Part shown: one piece after another, positions 1 to 11,649 of the stretch
Layout: each line of letters begins with the position of its first letter
Numbering within the stretch: position 1 is the stretch's first letter
Source of the DNA: Cercozoa sp. M6MM
Taxonomy: Eukaryota > Endomyxa: Ascetosporea
Strand: one strand, 5' to 3'
Length of the DNA stretch: 57,540 bases
Assembly (NCBI GenBank): GCA_040357565.1
Contig: JBDODJ010000073.1
The notes under the pieces: model-generated
The model's database searches: none
What the model saw: only the letters and a program-made list of their open reading frames with translations
Told to the model about the DNA's origin: nothing
Position numbers and translations under genes: made by a program

Positions 1-22
1 CCCCCCCCCCCCCCTCGGACAG

Positions 23-1009
23 GTGCAAGAGAAGCAAGCGGCGCAGTCGTTCGACGCTGAGATCACTGCCATCGCCGAGGCCGATGCGGTACCCTTAACC
101 AATAATAAAGCACCCCCTTAACCAACGTACACGCTGCCCCTTAACTAATAAAACAGGCCGTTCAAGCCGAGTCGATCTCGTACAACCGACACACGCTGCT
201 GAACCGCAATGCCGTCGAAATCCAGCGCACCGATTACGCCGCCTTTTTGGCCGCCAAGCACGACAGCATCGCTGCCGGTAGCTGCTTTACCTCCTTGCCC
301 CCTGCCCCTGCCCCGTTTACCCCCCCCCCCCCCCGTGGGAGAGGGGGAGGCCAGNNNNNNNNNNNNNNNNNNNNNNNNNNNNNNNNNNNNNNNNNNNNNN
401 NNNNNNNNNNNNNNNNNNNNNNNNNNNNNNNNNNNNNNNNNNNNNNNNNNNNNNCCCCCCCCCCCCCTGGTAGAGATCGAGCACGCCAAGCTGCGCGGTC
501 TCACGCAGGAGCAAATGAGCGAGATCGAGGAACAGTTCGTCGAGTTCGACAAGGACAACTCCGGCTCGCTCACTGTACCCCCTCCCATCCTACCCTATTC
601 ACCTTTACCCCCCCCCCCAGGACAAGGAGTTCCGCGCGGCCTTGTACTCGATCGGCTACGACAAGAGCAAGAACGCCATCGCTGGCATCATCGAGGAATT
701 CGCCTCGGCCGGCAGCATGGATTTGGAGGCTTTCAAGAACTGGGCCATCCAGGAGATGGTACCTTTACCCCGACCTATTCCCCTTACTCCCTTTACTCTC
801 TCCCCCTTTCCCAGGGCGCGGCCGAGACCAAGCCGCAGATCACACAGGGCTTTGTCGACATCAACCGCGGCGAGTCACTCGGCGACATTGAGATCTCGGC
901 CGACATCTTCAAGGCCGACGACCTGGACTTCATCCTGTCGACGGCGCCGCAGCCTCAGGACGGCAAATACGACTACACGGCTTGGGTCGACGAGATCTTC
1001 TCGCGCTAG
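23..1009 (+). CDS. Alpha-actinin-like protein, C-terminal part (5' end outside window)
   Basis: Visible exons are 23-88, 157-277, 474-574, 621-758 and 815-1009. Phases agree across all junctions, although the intron before 474 contains the 100-N gap. The first two exons encode an alpha-helical stretch like the end of a spectrin repeat. Next comes an EF-hand pair. The first loop, DKDNSGSLTDKE, looks canonical for Ca2+ binding and the second is degenerate. The last exon ends in GKYDYTAWVDEIFSR and a TAG stop, resembling the Ca2+-insensitive EF-hand domain that closes alpha-actinins. The family cross-links actin filaments as antiparallel dimers, with an N-terminal actin-binding domain that would lie upstream of this window. 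Introns begin GTACCC and end in C-rich tracts plus CAG/TAG. A spectrin or other EF-hand actin-binding protein is the main alternative. Confidence 0.7.
355..454. other. Assembly gap (100 N) inside an intron
   Basis: A run of 100 N between two poly-C stretches. The reading frame on either side (exons ending 277 and starting 474) is compatible, so the gap probably replaces only intron sequence. A C-homopolymer is the likely reason assembly failed. Confidence 0.98.
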
Positions 1010-1032
1010 CTTGGCCGACCCCCCCCCCCCCC

Positions 1033-1066
<34 letters not shown>

Positions 1067-2512
1067 CGTTTACTCGACTCTAGCTGAGTCCAGCCTGCCG
1101 ACGTTTGGAGTGTACTAACTTGACCGCAGACGAGCATACGCTATGTGCAGTTCACTCTCCTGCTGCAGCACCGATCAGATGCATGATTGGGTCAGGCACT
1201 GCAAAAAGGAGCCTCTTGCGGGTTTCGATCCCGCTACCTACTGTACCTCGTCATTAATCGCGACGTGCTCTGTCAATTTAGCCGATGCGACGATTGTGGA
1301 TGCATTCGGTTCGGTTCTTACGTTAACTTTGATCCGATCGGACCAAGTTGATATCAATGAATGTGACTCATACGGGAAGCGAACGTCATGCATACATTGC
1401 ACTTAAAGGTATTGCTCAGTCAATGAAACGGCGGTGCACTGCAGGCACAGGAGCAGCACGCCCACAATGGCATTAGACGTGCCCAGACCTGCAATGAATC
1501 CAACAAGATATCACTTCGTTCCCCGTCAGTACCGATCAATAAGATACCCTGCAAAATAACTGAGCACGCGTCCGAGACAGCGTGTCGCATACACAGACAC
1601 AGCAGCAGTGTGGCACACGTGCGCATCGTCAGGGCGGCCCAGTGGATGGCAGCGTGCAGCAGTGTGCGCAACCTCAGTTGGCCAAGCTTGCCGTGCAGCA
1701 GAAAGTGCAAGGCCTCCAGCAGCGACACCAGCTGCAGTGCAGACACGACGCGAGAGGCCACCTGCGTTGTCGACAAGGACTGCATCTCGATTGGCACGGC
1801 CGGTTGGACCAGAGAGATGCAGGGTGGAATCATGAGCAGGCTGCATCAACACGCACACCTTGAGAGCTACACCTAGAGTTTAAGGCTACGTACGCAGGTG
1901 GAAGCAGGTAAAGCCCTTTGCGCACTGTTTCTGTGTATTTCCTTGTCACGTACGAGCACACGCCAACAAGCAAAAACGCGAACAACCAGGCGCTGGTGTC
2001 ACCGCTAAGCGGCAGTATTGACCACGTGGTCTATGTTTGAAGACATCCGAGTGGATACAATCTTGGACGCAAACTCAAAAACCAGTACCAATGCACGCTG
2101 CGTAAACAAAGAAAACCACCCCGAAGAGGATGAGTTGCTCAGCAGGCTTTCCAACAAATCGTGGCTCGCAACCGATCCGCGCGGAAGGAGAATCGACTCC
2201 AAAAGTGACGTTGTCGATCTCGCGACAGTACGCACATCTGCCCTCTACATGTGCGTAAATACCAGAGTGTCAACACATTGTTGTAGCACTGTCCTGTACC
2301 TCGCGCAGCAAGTAGACATACGAGAAAAAACACGCGCAACACAACAAGGCAGCGCTTCGAATAAGGCTTGTCCACATAGTCTACACTTAGATCTCGCACT
2401 GCGCGCAGCAGTGTGCTAATACTGCTAAACCAGCCTGGCACACGATTTAAAGCGCCCCTGTAAGCGCGTGTTCCAACAGATACACAACTTTCGCTACAGC
2501 AACCAAGGAGTG
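1010..2512. other. Intergenic 1.5 kb; no supportable gene
   Basis: This lies between the alpha-actinin stop and the TMEM63-like stop (convergent genes). It has a poly-C run (1019-1033) and a (CT)n run (about 1034-1065). Open frames exist on both strands, including a hydrophobic minus-strand frame at 1420-1833 containing SLLEALHFLLHG, faintly like a 3-hydroxyacyl-CoA dehydratase helix. I found no consistent splice model or second motif. A short membrane-protein gene here is possible but not established. Confidence 0.5.
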
Positions 2513-5500
2513 TTAGTTGCAGCAAGACGAGTCAACAATTTGCGTCTTGATCGAGTTATTGTCTGGAGCAACGTTGGTGTCCTGCTGCTGCTGTTTGCGC
2601 AGACGCTCCTGAAACTCGCGCGCCATCTGCTCCTGGAGCTGTCGGTCCTGTCGAATCTTTTCCAGCGACACTGGCTACAATCACGCAAGTCAGCCGGTAT
2701 ACGCACACACACCACCTATACATTATTCGTACCGGTGGAAGTTTCCAAGACGCAGCGTTGCTGCCGTCTAGCACTTCTTCTGGGTCCTCGCTGTTCTGTC
2801 GGAAGGCACCTCCGAACTTGGACTGGTGGCACCTGCGTCCAGAGCATGCACATCATCGAGACTTGATCGAGAGCAAGGAAAAGCTATATGGGGGGATACA
2901 AGTGATAACTCTCAAGTCGGCCTCCTGCGTTGATCACGGCCGAGTAGGTCAGTGCTCGCACCTACATTGTCGACAAAACAGGTCAAGAAACCACGAAACA
3001 GAGTTGCTGCCGCGAACACACCTTGCGGCGGGATCGAATACGACACATGCTCTTAAATGCCGGGATTTGGAACACTAGGCAAAACAAACGTTGTGTGGTG
3101 GCATAATCGTAGTGAAATCTCGATGCGTAAGCTACGTAGGTGTCGCAACACTCGCAACACCAGCACGAGCACGAGCAGCACCAACTAAGGAAAAACCCTT
3201 CTCCTCATAGCAAGTTCATTTATCAAACAACACACCACAGGAAAAGCTGCCTGTCGCAGCACACGGTCATGCAGTGCTTGCTTTTCGAGTATTCCTGTTC
3301 CGTAACTGAACTCTTCGGCGATGGCACTTATGATGTAAGCTGCAGACCATTCGTGAGTTAGGAGCAGTTTAGTCATACAGCTGACCAATTAAGACAATAC
3401 GGGGCACGAAAAGAGGTCGCATCCAAGGCGGCAGATCCGCAAAATCCTGTGTCGGTGACAGCAGGATGTAGGGTGACCCAAGTACAAACACAGAGACGGC
3501 CATGTGCACTGTTGCTGCCCTGCAGCAACGAAGCCATACTCTGCTGCGGCTTTAGTCAAAAAGATGTCTCTGTACCAAGTAAGCAGATCGAGGAACCACT
3601 CCGACAGTCGCTCGTCGAAGCGTGGCGGAGTTGCACACAGCCGGAACAGAGCGTACTGCTTGCGTTTACATGTCAGTCTCCCTTATTGTGGAACAGGCAG
3701 ATGTACCTTGTCGCACCAGTACATGCAGGTGAACGTGCAGGCACCGAGCAGATATAGCACTGGCATGCCCACACCGCCCACAGTCAATACGATCACACAA
3801 GCTGCTGCCGTCGCCTGTGTGCACAGCATATACACTGTGTGAACAGTTTGTTAATATCGGAGCACTCACAGCAAGTCTGTCGTCGATACGAAACCGAGGA
3901 GGACGCAGTATTCTGTGTTAAAAACAACATGTATAAAAGGTATCAAACAAGCTGCATTGCAAAATGTGCACTTTACTTTCGAATTTGCTGACTTGTGCGA
4001 GCTTTTTTAATGCGCTTCTCACGCATTCTTCGTCGGAACTATGCACACAAAATACACCGGTTTAATATTCACATGAACTCTATGGGATGGTACCGGTGCC
4101 AACACGAGAGGCAATGCATGTGGGTTGACGACATTCGCAAGTGCTGTCAGCAGGATACCGGCACCCACAGCCTTGAACCTGTTCACCCGGGTAGAGTGTT
4201 TTCACCACAGGGCAAGATTGAACGAAGAGTATTCACTATACCACGCAGGCTGCGTGATGTCATCGAACTCCCCGATGTCGATGAAGCCGAGATCCGCACC
4301 CAGGAGATCACTCCACTACCCACACGATGTAAGTCAACCGTACTTTTTCTTGTTTGTTAGGCTGAGTTACATTGGTATTCACAAACACTGCCAGGAAGGC
4401 AGTGTTGACGCAGAGAGCCAAAGTCAGTTTGCGTGCCACTTGAATCATTTGTGCCGTTGCGCTGTCCTTTCTCTCCACTCGCTATGGATCGGCAGTTGAA
4501 CGAAGACAACAAATTGTGCACACATGCCACTCTGTTTCGTCAGGTACCTCAACGAGACAGCGCATCAGTGTACGCAGCGTCAGATTTACAATAATCTAGC
4601 CAATAGCCGCGCAATGAAAGCAGTGTTTAAACCCCAAGTGATTGGAATACCACAGCCAGTGCCGTCAGTGCAACGAGAACCTTGGCTCGCACGACGTCCT
4701 CCAGCCACACAGTGCACAACACCTTGTCTTTATCATCGTCCGCCATCGTCCACAGCTCTGTCACTGTGTACGCATTCGAAGGGCACTTGAACAGTGCAAA
4801 TACTAGACAAATCATTCAGTATACCTCCGATATCGGAGCAGTAACATGCGTAAATGAGCGATGTCTCTGATGCGGCACTTGCCTGTGTACACGTAGCTTG
4901 GGAGTGTATGTTTGGGGTTTAGGTGTGTGTTTGGTACCTCTTCGTATGAGGGGTACAAGCCAACGCACTCTCCATCGGCGGTGCCTGTCGACGACGACCT
5001 GAAACGCACACAGATGCTCTCAGTGCCAATCAAGACAGTTTTTTGTTGATTCTACACTGTCCTACCGAGATCGAACGATTGAAGCAGCCAACATGAGGGT
5101 GAAACTCAAAGCCATTGCAAGCGTCGACAGTGTCTTCATATGCGCGTGTTTGAGTGAATTTTTTGTTACAACAGTACAATGCAAGACGAATGATACCGCA
5201 GTAGCGCATGAACGCATACGTCGTTCAGCATGCCGGAGACGCATCCGGAGGTTATCGAAGATAACGTTACTCGGCTCGGCCGCGCGGTACAACTTCACTC
5301 GTTTTCCCAAAAACCTGTTTGGTATATCAAAGATGTAAATTTATACAGCTAACACAACTACTGAACACAGCGCCGACTGTAAAAAAACCAATAAACCGCA
5401 GGTTCTTCGGCATAAACCAACGTCGCCACGGCGTCCAAGTCCACGCAGAGTTGCGGCCCTTGTACGCACGCAAGCAACGTTGCCGAGCTCCCTACGCTCC

Positions 5501-8095
5501 AGTACAAGTACTTCCCACCTTTGATAAATTCGGCTAGAGTTCATACCTGAGATTCGAACGTGACAAAGGCTACGACAGGCGAACGCAAGTTCTTTTTTGA
5601 CCGACGCGCGCTTGGTGAAACTCTGTCGCAACAGAAAGAGCACAAATGAACTTAAAGAAGAAGGCTAAAATGTGACGATACATGACATCAAGTTCTTCCT
5701 CATCATGGAGGTAGTTTTTTCGCTCTCGCGCCAACATCACCGCTCGTTTGGCAATCTCGCTGACCAGATACATCATTTAATGGCAGAGTCATTTGTGTAG
5801 AAAACTGCGCACAGAAATACCGTTTCAGCTTCAACACTTTGCGCTTCTTCTTGAGTCGGCGCTGTGCACGTCGCTTCTCGTCCAGGTCGCTGCCAACGAA
5901 ACAACAACTGCCACAAGCATTGATTGAAAATAGTTGGTGTACTAAATATCCTTGGCCGTCTGAGCGAACTCAATGTCTTCGAGGCAGATGAGAGCAACGT
6001 CGCGAACGGTACCGAACCTGCGGTGAGCGGGATATACAACATCGGTATAAGTTTACGTATGTGAAGAGATGGGCAAAGTACTGCGTGAAGTGATTGGCAA
6101 TGTTCTCACGTGTGGTGTGCTTGCTTCGAGGCAGAGCTTGAACCTCCACAGCAAAGTTCGCAGCCTGCAAAGGAAGATTTGAGTCTGTGTTGTCATCCTT
6201 GCAAAAATCGTACAGTGACAATTTTGCGCCGAAAGTCATGAACTTCCTTCTCGTGTCGTTTTCGCATGAAGCGAATACCCAGGAACCTGGGAAGGTACAG
6301 TAAATTACTAGCAGGAGGTACTGGAATTGATTGATGCGGAGAAGTGTACAAAATGAGAGTGCTTGCGACGTCGACACACGCAACAAAGAAGGCGAAATCA
6401 GCACGACTTACTTCGCTGACTCCGGCGACATCGATGCCAAAGGGAAACTCCAGTATATCGCTTTCCAAGTTGTCGGAAGTCGTCGTGTTGAGGTAGATAG
6501 CAGACGTATTGGGCTGTGCACCCAAGTGTCCCATGCTGAAGTACTCCACGCTGAAGGTTGAGTCTGCTCGCGCCAGTCGCTGGCTTCCGTTGTTGGCGTA
6601 CATCGCCAGGATTGGCCTGCCGTATGTTTGCACGTATACGTCACCACACAACCACAGTACTTAGGTAAAGTCTACAAAAAAAGTACAGATGCACGAGAGA
6701 CAGGATAGCGAATAGCATGGCCAGATGCTGGAGTGTCGTAAAGTACCTGCGTTGAGAGTATACATTGAAATTTAATAGCACTGAGTCAGCATTGATAACT
6801 GAAGAGTACAGGTAGATGCCGAGTCCGAAACGTCGAAAACGACGAGCTGCGAACTTCCAGATTGGCTGCACAAAAAGATAGACTTCGGGGAGTGCCCTGC
6901 AATAGCGCAGTAAGAAAACGTACAAATGGTCGTCCTTTGGAGTCGTGTGGCATCTGCCGCTTTCGTCGATTGAGTGCACGTGGCAGTATCACGTTCTGCA
7001 GAGTGTCCCCTCTAACACACACACACGAACGAAAGGAAACGTTTCAACTTAAACTTGCGTATGTCAGGAAAAGTACCTCTGCAGTTGCGGTTCGTCGTCT
7101 AGCTTGTCGGGATTCACGATTTCGTTTTTGATTTCTGTGGTGACTGCCAATAGGTCGGTGACGACGTTCTTGATCGAAGAGCGGCGCCGCTCCGAGTTGA
7201 TGGGAGACACCTAAACCCAATAGATATCGATATTGTACTGTAGAAGCAGGGTCCAGGAAGCAAGGTACTTCGGTGGTGTCGACGTCGCTAATCGCCAAGC
7301 GGCTCTCGCTCAAGCCGTCGTCTTCGTCGCCATCAGTATCGGTGTCAGTGTCACCGTCTGTACCGATGCCATCGCTTTCGTCTCCTTCATCGCTGGACGC
7401 GAAATGATCCGGCATTTCCATGACTGGAGACAGTCATTGCGGAGTAGTATACATTGTCAGTACTAGTTCTATCTTGGGATACCATTGGCGTAGTCGGCAT
7501 CCTGTGTATCGACCACAGTGTCGCCGAGTTCGTCGTGATCGCTCCCTTCTTGCTGACTGTGACTCGAGTCTCTGCGATCAGCGGACTCTTCGGCACTGTC
7601 ACTGTTTCTCACTACAACGGTGGTGCCTCGCTGTACGACACCATTGGCCAGTGTTGTCTGGTCGATAAAGTCCGTGGTTTCGGTCAGCTCGTCGAACACT
7701 CGACGCTGCAACCGTCGCACGTGCTCGTTGTTCACGTTCGTACTGAGTTTAGTGACAACATCGGAACTGCTTTCGTTTTTACTTTGGCCGTCTTCTTCCT
7801 TTGGTGGCGACCTTTCTTCCTCCAACTCGGCGTCGCTGGAGGAAGAGTCAATTGCAATTCGGAGAACGTCATCCTCGTGCGCATCGCTCGGGAGGTCAGA
7901 TTTGTGATCACTTTCGTCGTCACTGCAAGAATCTTGGTCACCCGAGCGGTCACTCTGATCATCAGACTGGTTGCTAGGGTCGTTTGAGTGATTTCCCGGG
8001 TCAGCGGAATGGTCACTCATGTCACCGTCGTGGTCAACTGGACTACCGTCGCTCATTTTGCCAGGTTGAGGGAACACGCGACTGCCTCCGCGCAT
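2513..8095 (-). CDS. TMEM63/OSCA (CSC1-like) osmosensitive cation channel
   Basis: A multi-exon gene. Family signatures in order: the cytosolic-domain start FAVEVQALPRSKHTTRENI at about 6160-6100; AFVTFES at about 5570-5547, matching the conserved (V)AFVTF strand; AAEPSNVIFDNL at about 5284-5248, matching the AxEPxDVxWxNL motif before the seven-helix channel core; then many hydrophobic exons down to about 3200. The last two exons give a soluble tail with a helical stretch (LEKIRQDRQLQEQMAREF) and end in SSCCN-stop at 2513; the paired Cys could be lipidated. OSCA/TMEM63 proteins are mechanically or osmotically gated cation channels of the plasma membrane or organelles. The N-terminus is unusual: ATG at 8095 (or 8056) opens about 280 residues that are very rich in Asp, Ser and Glu before the first membrane segment. 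Family call is good; internal exon edges are approximate. Confidence 0.72.
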
Positions 8096-9582
8096 CCTGA
8101 GCGACTGCAAACCTCTGAATTGAACAGGGGTGACGGTGGCAGTGTTTTCCTTGGCAACGGTTTTGACGCCAACGTTTCGCGTTTGTTCGAGCGCAGCGTT
8201 TCACACCACTCGATAATGCCGTTCCCGAGTTAGTCAGAGGACTCCTGGTGGCAGCTCAGTTCGCTTGAACATGCGACAGCAATGAATTCTACGACCACTT
8301 TCTGTAATTAAAGTTCTGGGTTTCGCTTGTACTGAACTTTTCTGCGCAACACCACGTCACTTTCTAAACTGCAAAATTCTTCGATAGCACCAATTTTCGG
8401 GTCTAGACGCGAGAGATAAATTTACCTTTCACAGTTGTGCCAAGAAATGCTGACGCGCGTGCTCGTTGCAAGTGTGTGTCTAAGTTCCGCTTTCTGTCAC
8501 GGTTTGGGTGGTGGTCAAGTTTACTCCGACCACGACGAGGTATAAAGTGATAACTTTGCGACTGGAAGGTTGCCCAGAGATTGGTACCGTATCAGGATTT
8601 CGTGCAATCTAGAACCAAAGTGCGTCATGTTCCCTTGGCACCAGAATTCGCAACGCGATTCGGTCACTGAAAGTTTCACAGCCAACACCGCTCTCGGTAA
8701 AACTGACTCCAGGGTTCAAAGTGAGAGTTATAGATTTACTACGTCGTTTCGTTTGTCAAAACAGGCGCAGCCCTGGTGGTGCCACATGGGGGCATTTGAA
8801 ACACAGTCTTCCGTGATCGTCCCGCCTTGTTTAGGCACGCCTTGGACGTACGTCTTCCCAGCCGACGACGAGACAAGGTACTGTAAACTTACTACAGTAT
8901 TGATCCCGGGTCCTGTATCTAAATTTAGTTTACACCGAAGTTGTCTCCAGTTAAGTTGTCGCAGCGCTGCAACCGCAGTGGTGGAAGACGATTGCAGTCA
9001 TCGCATCACCAGGTAGCTAGCAAGTGGACTTCAGTTCGGTGTCTGCCTGCAAGTTGAGTCGATCGCTACGATCAGTCTGATGATGTGCGGCAACTGGACA
9101 TTCGATTATTTATCGTATCGTTTTAATTCGTTTCGCTACGCGGACACTGCTACTTAAATGTACTGCACCCGACCATGCTAACTCCAAACTAAAGAAACGC
9201 TGCGAACATTAACGTAACGCGACAAAGGTTTCCGTCCGACTCGACTGATTCCGTCACGAACTGAAGAAAGATTCATTCCCGTCCGACGTCTTGCCGCCCA
9301 CGACGCCACGTCAGCCAGCTACCTGACCGCGGCACGATCGGCGCGGACTGTACACGCCGGCTGAGCCTAAGTGCGCAGATGCGGGTGCAGCAAAGGTGCG
9401 TCGTCATCAGGCAGCGAATCGAGACTCGGCTCTGGCTCATTGTCGAGAGCCTGCTGACGATCGCTGCGGCGACTTGATCGAATGGTGTTGCTGTTGCCGC
9501 TACTGGTTTCGTCTAAGCTCTCGCGATCCGCGTGAACACGCACAACCGGACGACCTGTCAGATGTAGAGCTGATACGACGAG
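8096..9582. other. 1.5 kb upstream region of the TMEM63-like gene
   Basis: This separates the TMEM63-like start from the 3' end of the ABHD13-like gene, both on the minus strand. It should hold the promoter and 5'UTR of the former. A plus-strand frame at 8570-9016 is open for 148 codons but resembles nothing I recognise. I assign no gene here. Confidence 0.5.
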
Positions 9583-10186
9583 TCAAGAGTACACTTGACT
9601 CTCAAGCAGTGCATCTCTACCGGAGTTGTGATGCCGAATGAAATCACGCAACCTTCTGTAGTACTCGATTCCGGCAACAAGAGGCAGGTTGTTGTGCCCG
9701 GCGCCAGGTACGCTCCAGTGCTCGCATACTGCGGTGCGTTCTACCAGGCGACGTGTGCAGCCAGGGGGCACTAGTTCGTCTGCAATACCTCATAGTTAAG
9801 GGGGAGCAGCAAATGAGACAGTGGATAGATACCGTCCTCGCCGGACACGAAAAGCACCGGCAGACAGAGTCGTGCGACGCGTTCGTCGCTGCGCCAGGCG
9901 TCGGCCACACAGATGTGCAGCAGGCCCTGTGCGCATGTATACAGTAGGTTAAATGCTACCTACTGTTTCTATACACAAGTACAGTCAGCGTGCCTTGAGG
10001 ATAATGCGTAGTGGAGCATGCGCAGTGAAGGTGTCGACCAGCGAATCGAGTCCGAGTTGGCGCAGAAGCACCAGAGCCATCGTGTGGATGTTGTCGAAAC
10101 TGTTCTCAACGATGACACCGCGCAGCTTGTCATGACTACAAAGAAGGACGACAGGAAGGGAGGGAAGTAAGGAGGGATAGGAAGAG

Positions 10187-10235
<49 letters not shown>

Positions 10236-10245
10236 NNNNNNNNNN

Positions 10246-10293
<48 letters not shown>

Positions 10294-11494
10294 GCAGAAT
10301 GACGTACTCTTGGTACTGCAGCGCACCGGCAATAGCAACGGCACCACCGAGTGAGCGACCCAGCAGGTACACGTTCTTGTACTCTACGCACATGTGTAAG
10401 TGTAAGTATGTCTATACAGCTGTATACAACATAAGTGTGGTAATGTACGGCGCTGTTGGCACACGTAGTCGATCGCAGCAGCGACATCGCGACGCAAGCC
10501 TCGTTCTGTCGGTGTCGCGTCGTCGCTGTTGCCGTAACCACGGTAATCCAGCACCTGCGAGTCAAAAGATCAAGCGGAGTAAACAGAGGGTGCAACAAAC
10601 GACAATCAAAAGGGCAGTGGAAAAACCAACCAGCAGATCGACAGGGATGTCGTGGAAAGCACCGGCGATCAGCGGCAGTCGCATCGCGGCGTTGCCAGCG
10701 TTACCGTGCAGGTACACGATGCACGTGTCCCTTCTGCCAGGTGTGTGTGTCACGTAAAAAGAGTCAATTTATCACAAGTAGCGTACTCAACTTGTCGATG
10801 ACGGAAGAGCCACGACGACACCGAAACATCGTCAGACGTGCCAAGCATCACTTCTTGCACTGAGGCTTCCGTCAGCTGGGGGTCACACATATCACAACTT
10901 TGGAGTATTGCCAGTGGCTACAATCATTTTGAAACAACAATGTGTACCTCGTAGTACTCTTCTGCATTATCGCTCAGTGGCAAACGGAAGCGGTAATCGC
11001 TACCACCTAAAAGAACAGCAAAGTTACAGTCGACAAACACAACCTCCAGTGTAAATGCAACGTACTGTCACAGCGGCGTGTCTGCTGCGAGTCTCTTTCC
11101 TGCCGCAATTCCTCGCCAAACTCACCTGGCAGGTAAAGTGCCTGACACAACTCAGTGCTAAGGTACACATACACATACATAAATACACAAAGGCTACCTT
11201 GCGAGACAGCTTCCTGGCCAGGTAAATCAATATGCACAGAAGCAATGCAACGACTTTCAGCGCTGCTCGGATAATACATACATATCAGTCACAACGACTA
11301 GGCATGTGTTGTCTGTGGTGGAAATACCAAAAACAAAGACGCCAACGACAAAGGCGAACATGTAACCCATCACCGATGTGTCCTCTGTCAATTCGAGCGG
11401 GCAGATCATTTTCGATAAAAATACCATAATAGTAAAACAACAAGTTGTTCACTAGGCGATCGGTACCATGGTCGCAGAGAGTGTCGGCCACCAT
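9583..11494 (-). CDS. ABHD13/BEM46-like alpha/beta hydrolase, membrane-anchored
   Basis: Start ATG at 11494. Joining the first exon to the next across a GTACC...CAG intron gives an N-terminal hydrophobic anchor, GYMFAFVVGVFVFGIS, in frame. Alpha/beta-hydrolase landmarks follow: the oxyanion strand VYLHGNAGN (about 10722-10690), the nucleophile elbow GRSLGGAVA (Ser in GxSxG, about 10357-10330), VIVENSFDN, an acid-residue region GEDGIYPL/ADELVPP (about 9845-9760), and the catalytic His in GAGHNNLPL (about 9690-9660). It ends at TGA-like stop 9583. This fits the ABHD13/BEM46 group: ER or plasma-membrane serine hydrolases whose substrates are poorly known. One intron contains the (CA)n tract with the 10-N gap. 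It is divergent from the CDPK gene, with only about 155 bp between start codons. Confidence 0.78.
10192..10292. repeat. (CA)n microsatellite with 10-N gap, intronic
   Basis: About 90 bp of pure CA dinucleotide interrupted by 10 N at 10236-10245, lying in an intron of the ABHD13-like gene. True length is unknown because the gap sits inside the repeat. Confidence 0.95.
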
Positions 11495-11649
11495 TAGTGG
11501 CAACAAAGCGAACACAGGCGTACGCACATCCACAGGAGGAATCGCGTACAGTAAAAACCTATTATTTTACTGAAGTGGAGACCGGCGCTCATTGCAAGCT
11601 TGTTCTGAATGACTTCCCATCGTGCACGTGTGTTTGTTTGATCAGCGAG
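11495..11649. promoter_or_regulatory. Short shared upstream region (hydrolase / CDPK)
   Basis: Only 155 bp separate the minus-strand ATG at 11494 from the plus-strand ATG at 11650, so both genes must be driven from overlapping 5' regions. I see no clear TATA box or other named element. The bidirectional-promoter reading is inferred from spacing only. Confidence 0.4.

Noticed and set aside
1215-1245. GCGGGTTTCGATCCCGC looks like a tRNA T-arm
   Set aside because: No matching acceptor stem, D-arm or anticodon arm can be drawn in the 70 bases on either side.
1420-1833. Hydrophobic minus-strand frame resembling part of a 3-hydroxyacyl-CoA dehydratase
   Set aside because: Only one weak motif (SLLEALH), no catalytic Tyr/Glu motif and no supporting splice model.
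8570-9016. 148-codon plus-strand open frame
   Set aside because: No motif, no splice partners, and composition like surrounding non-coding DNA.
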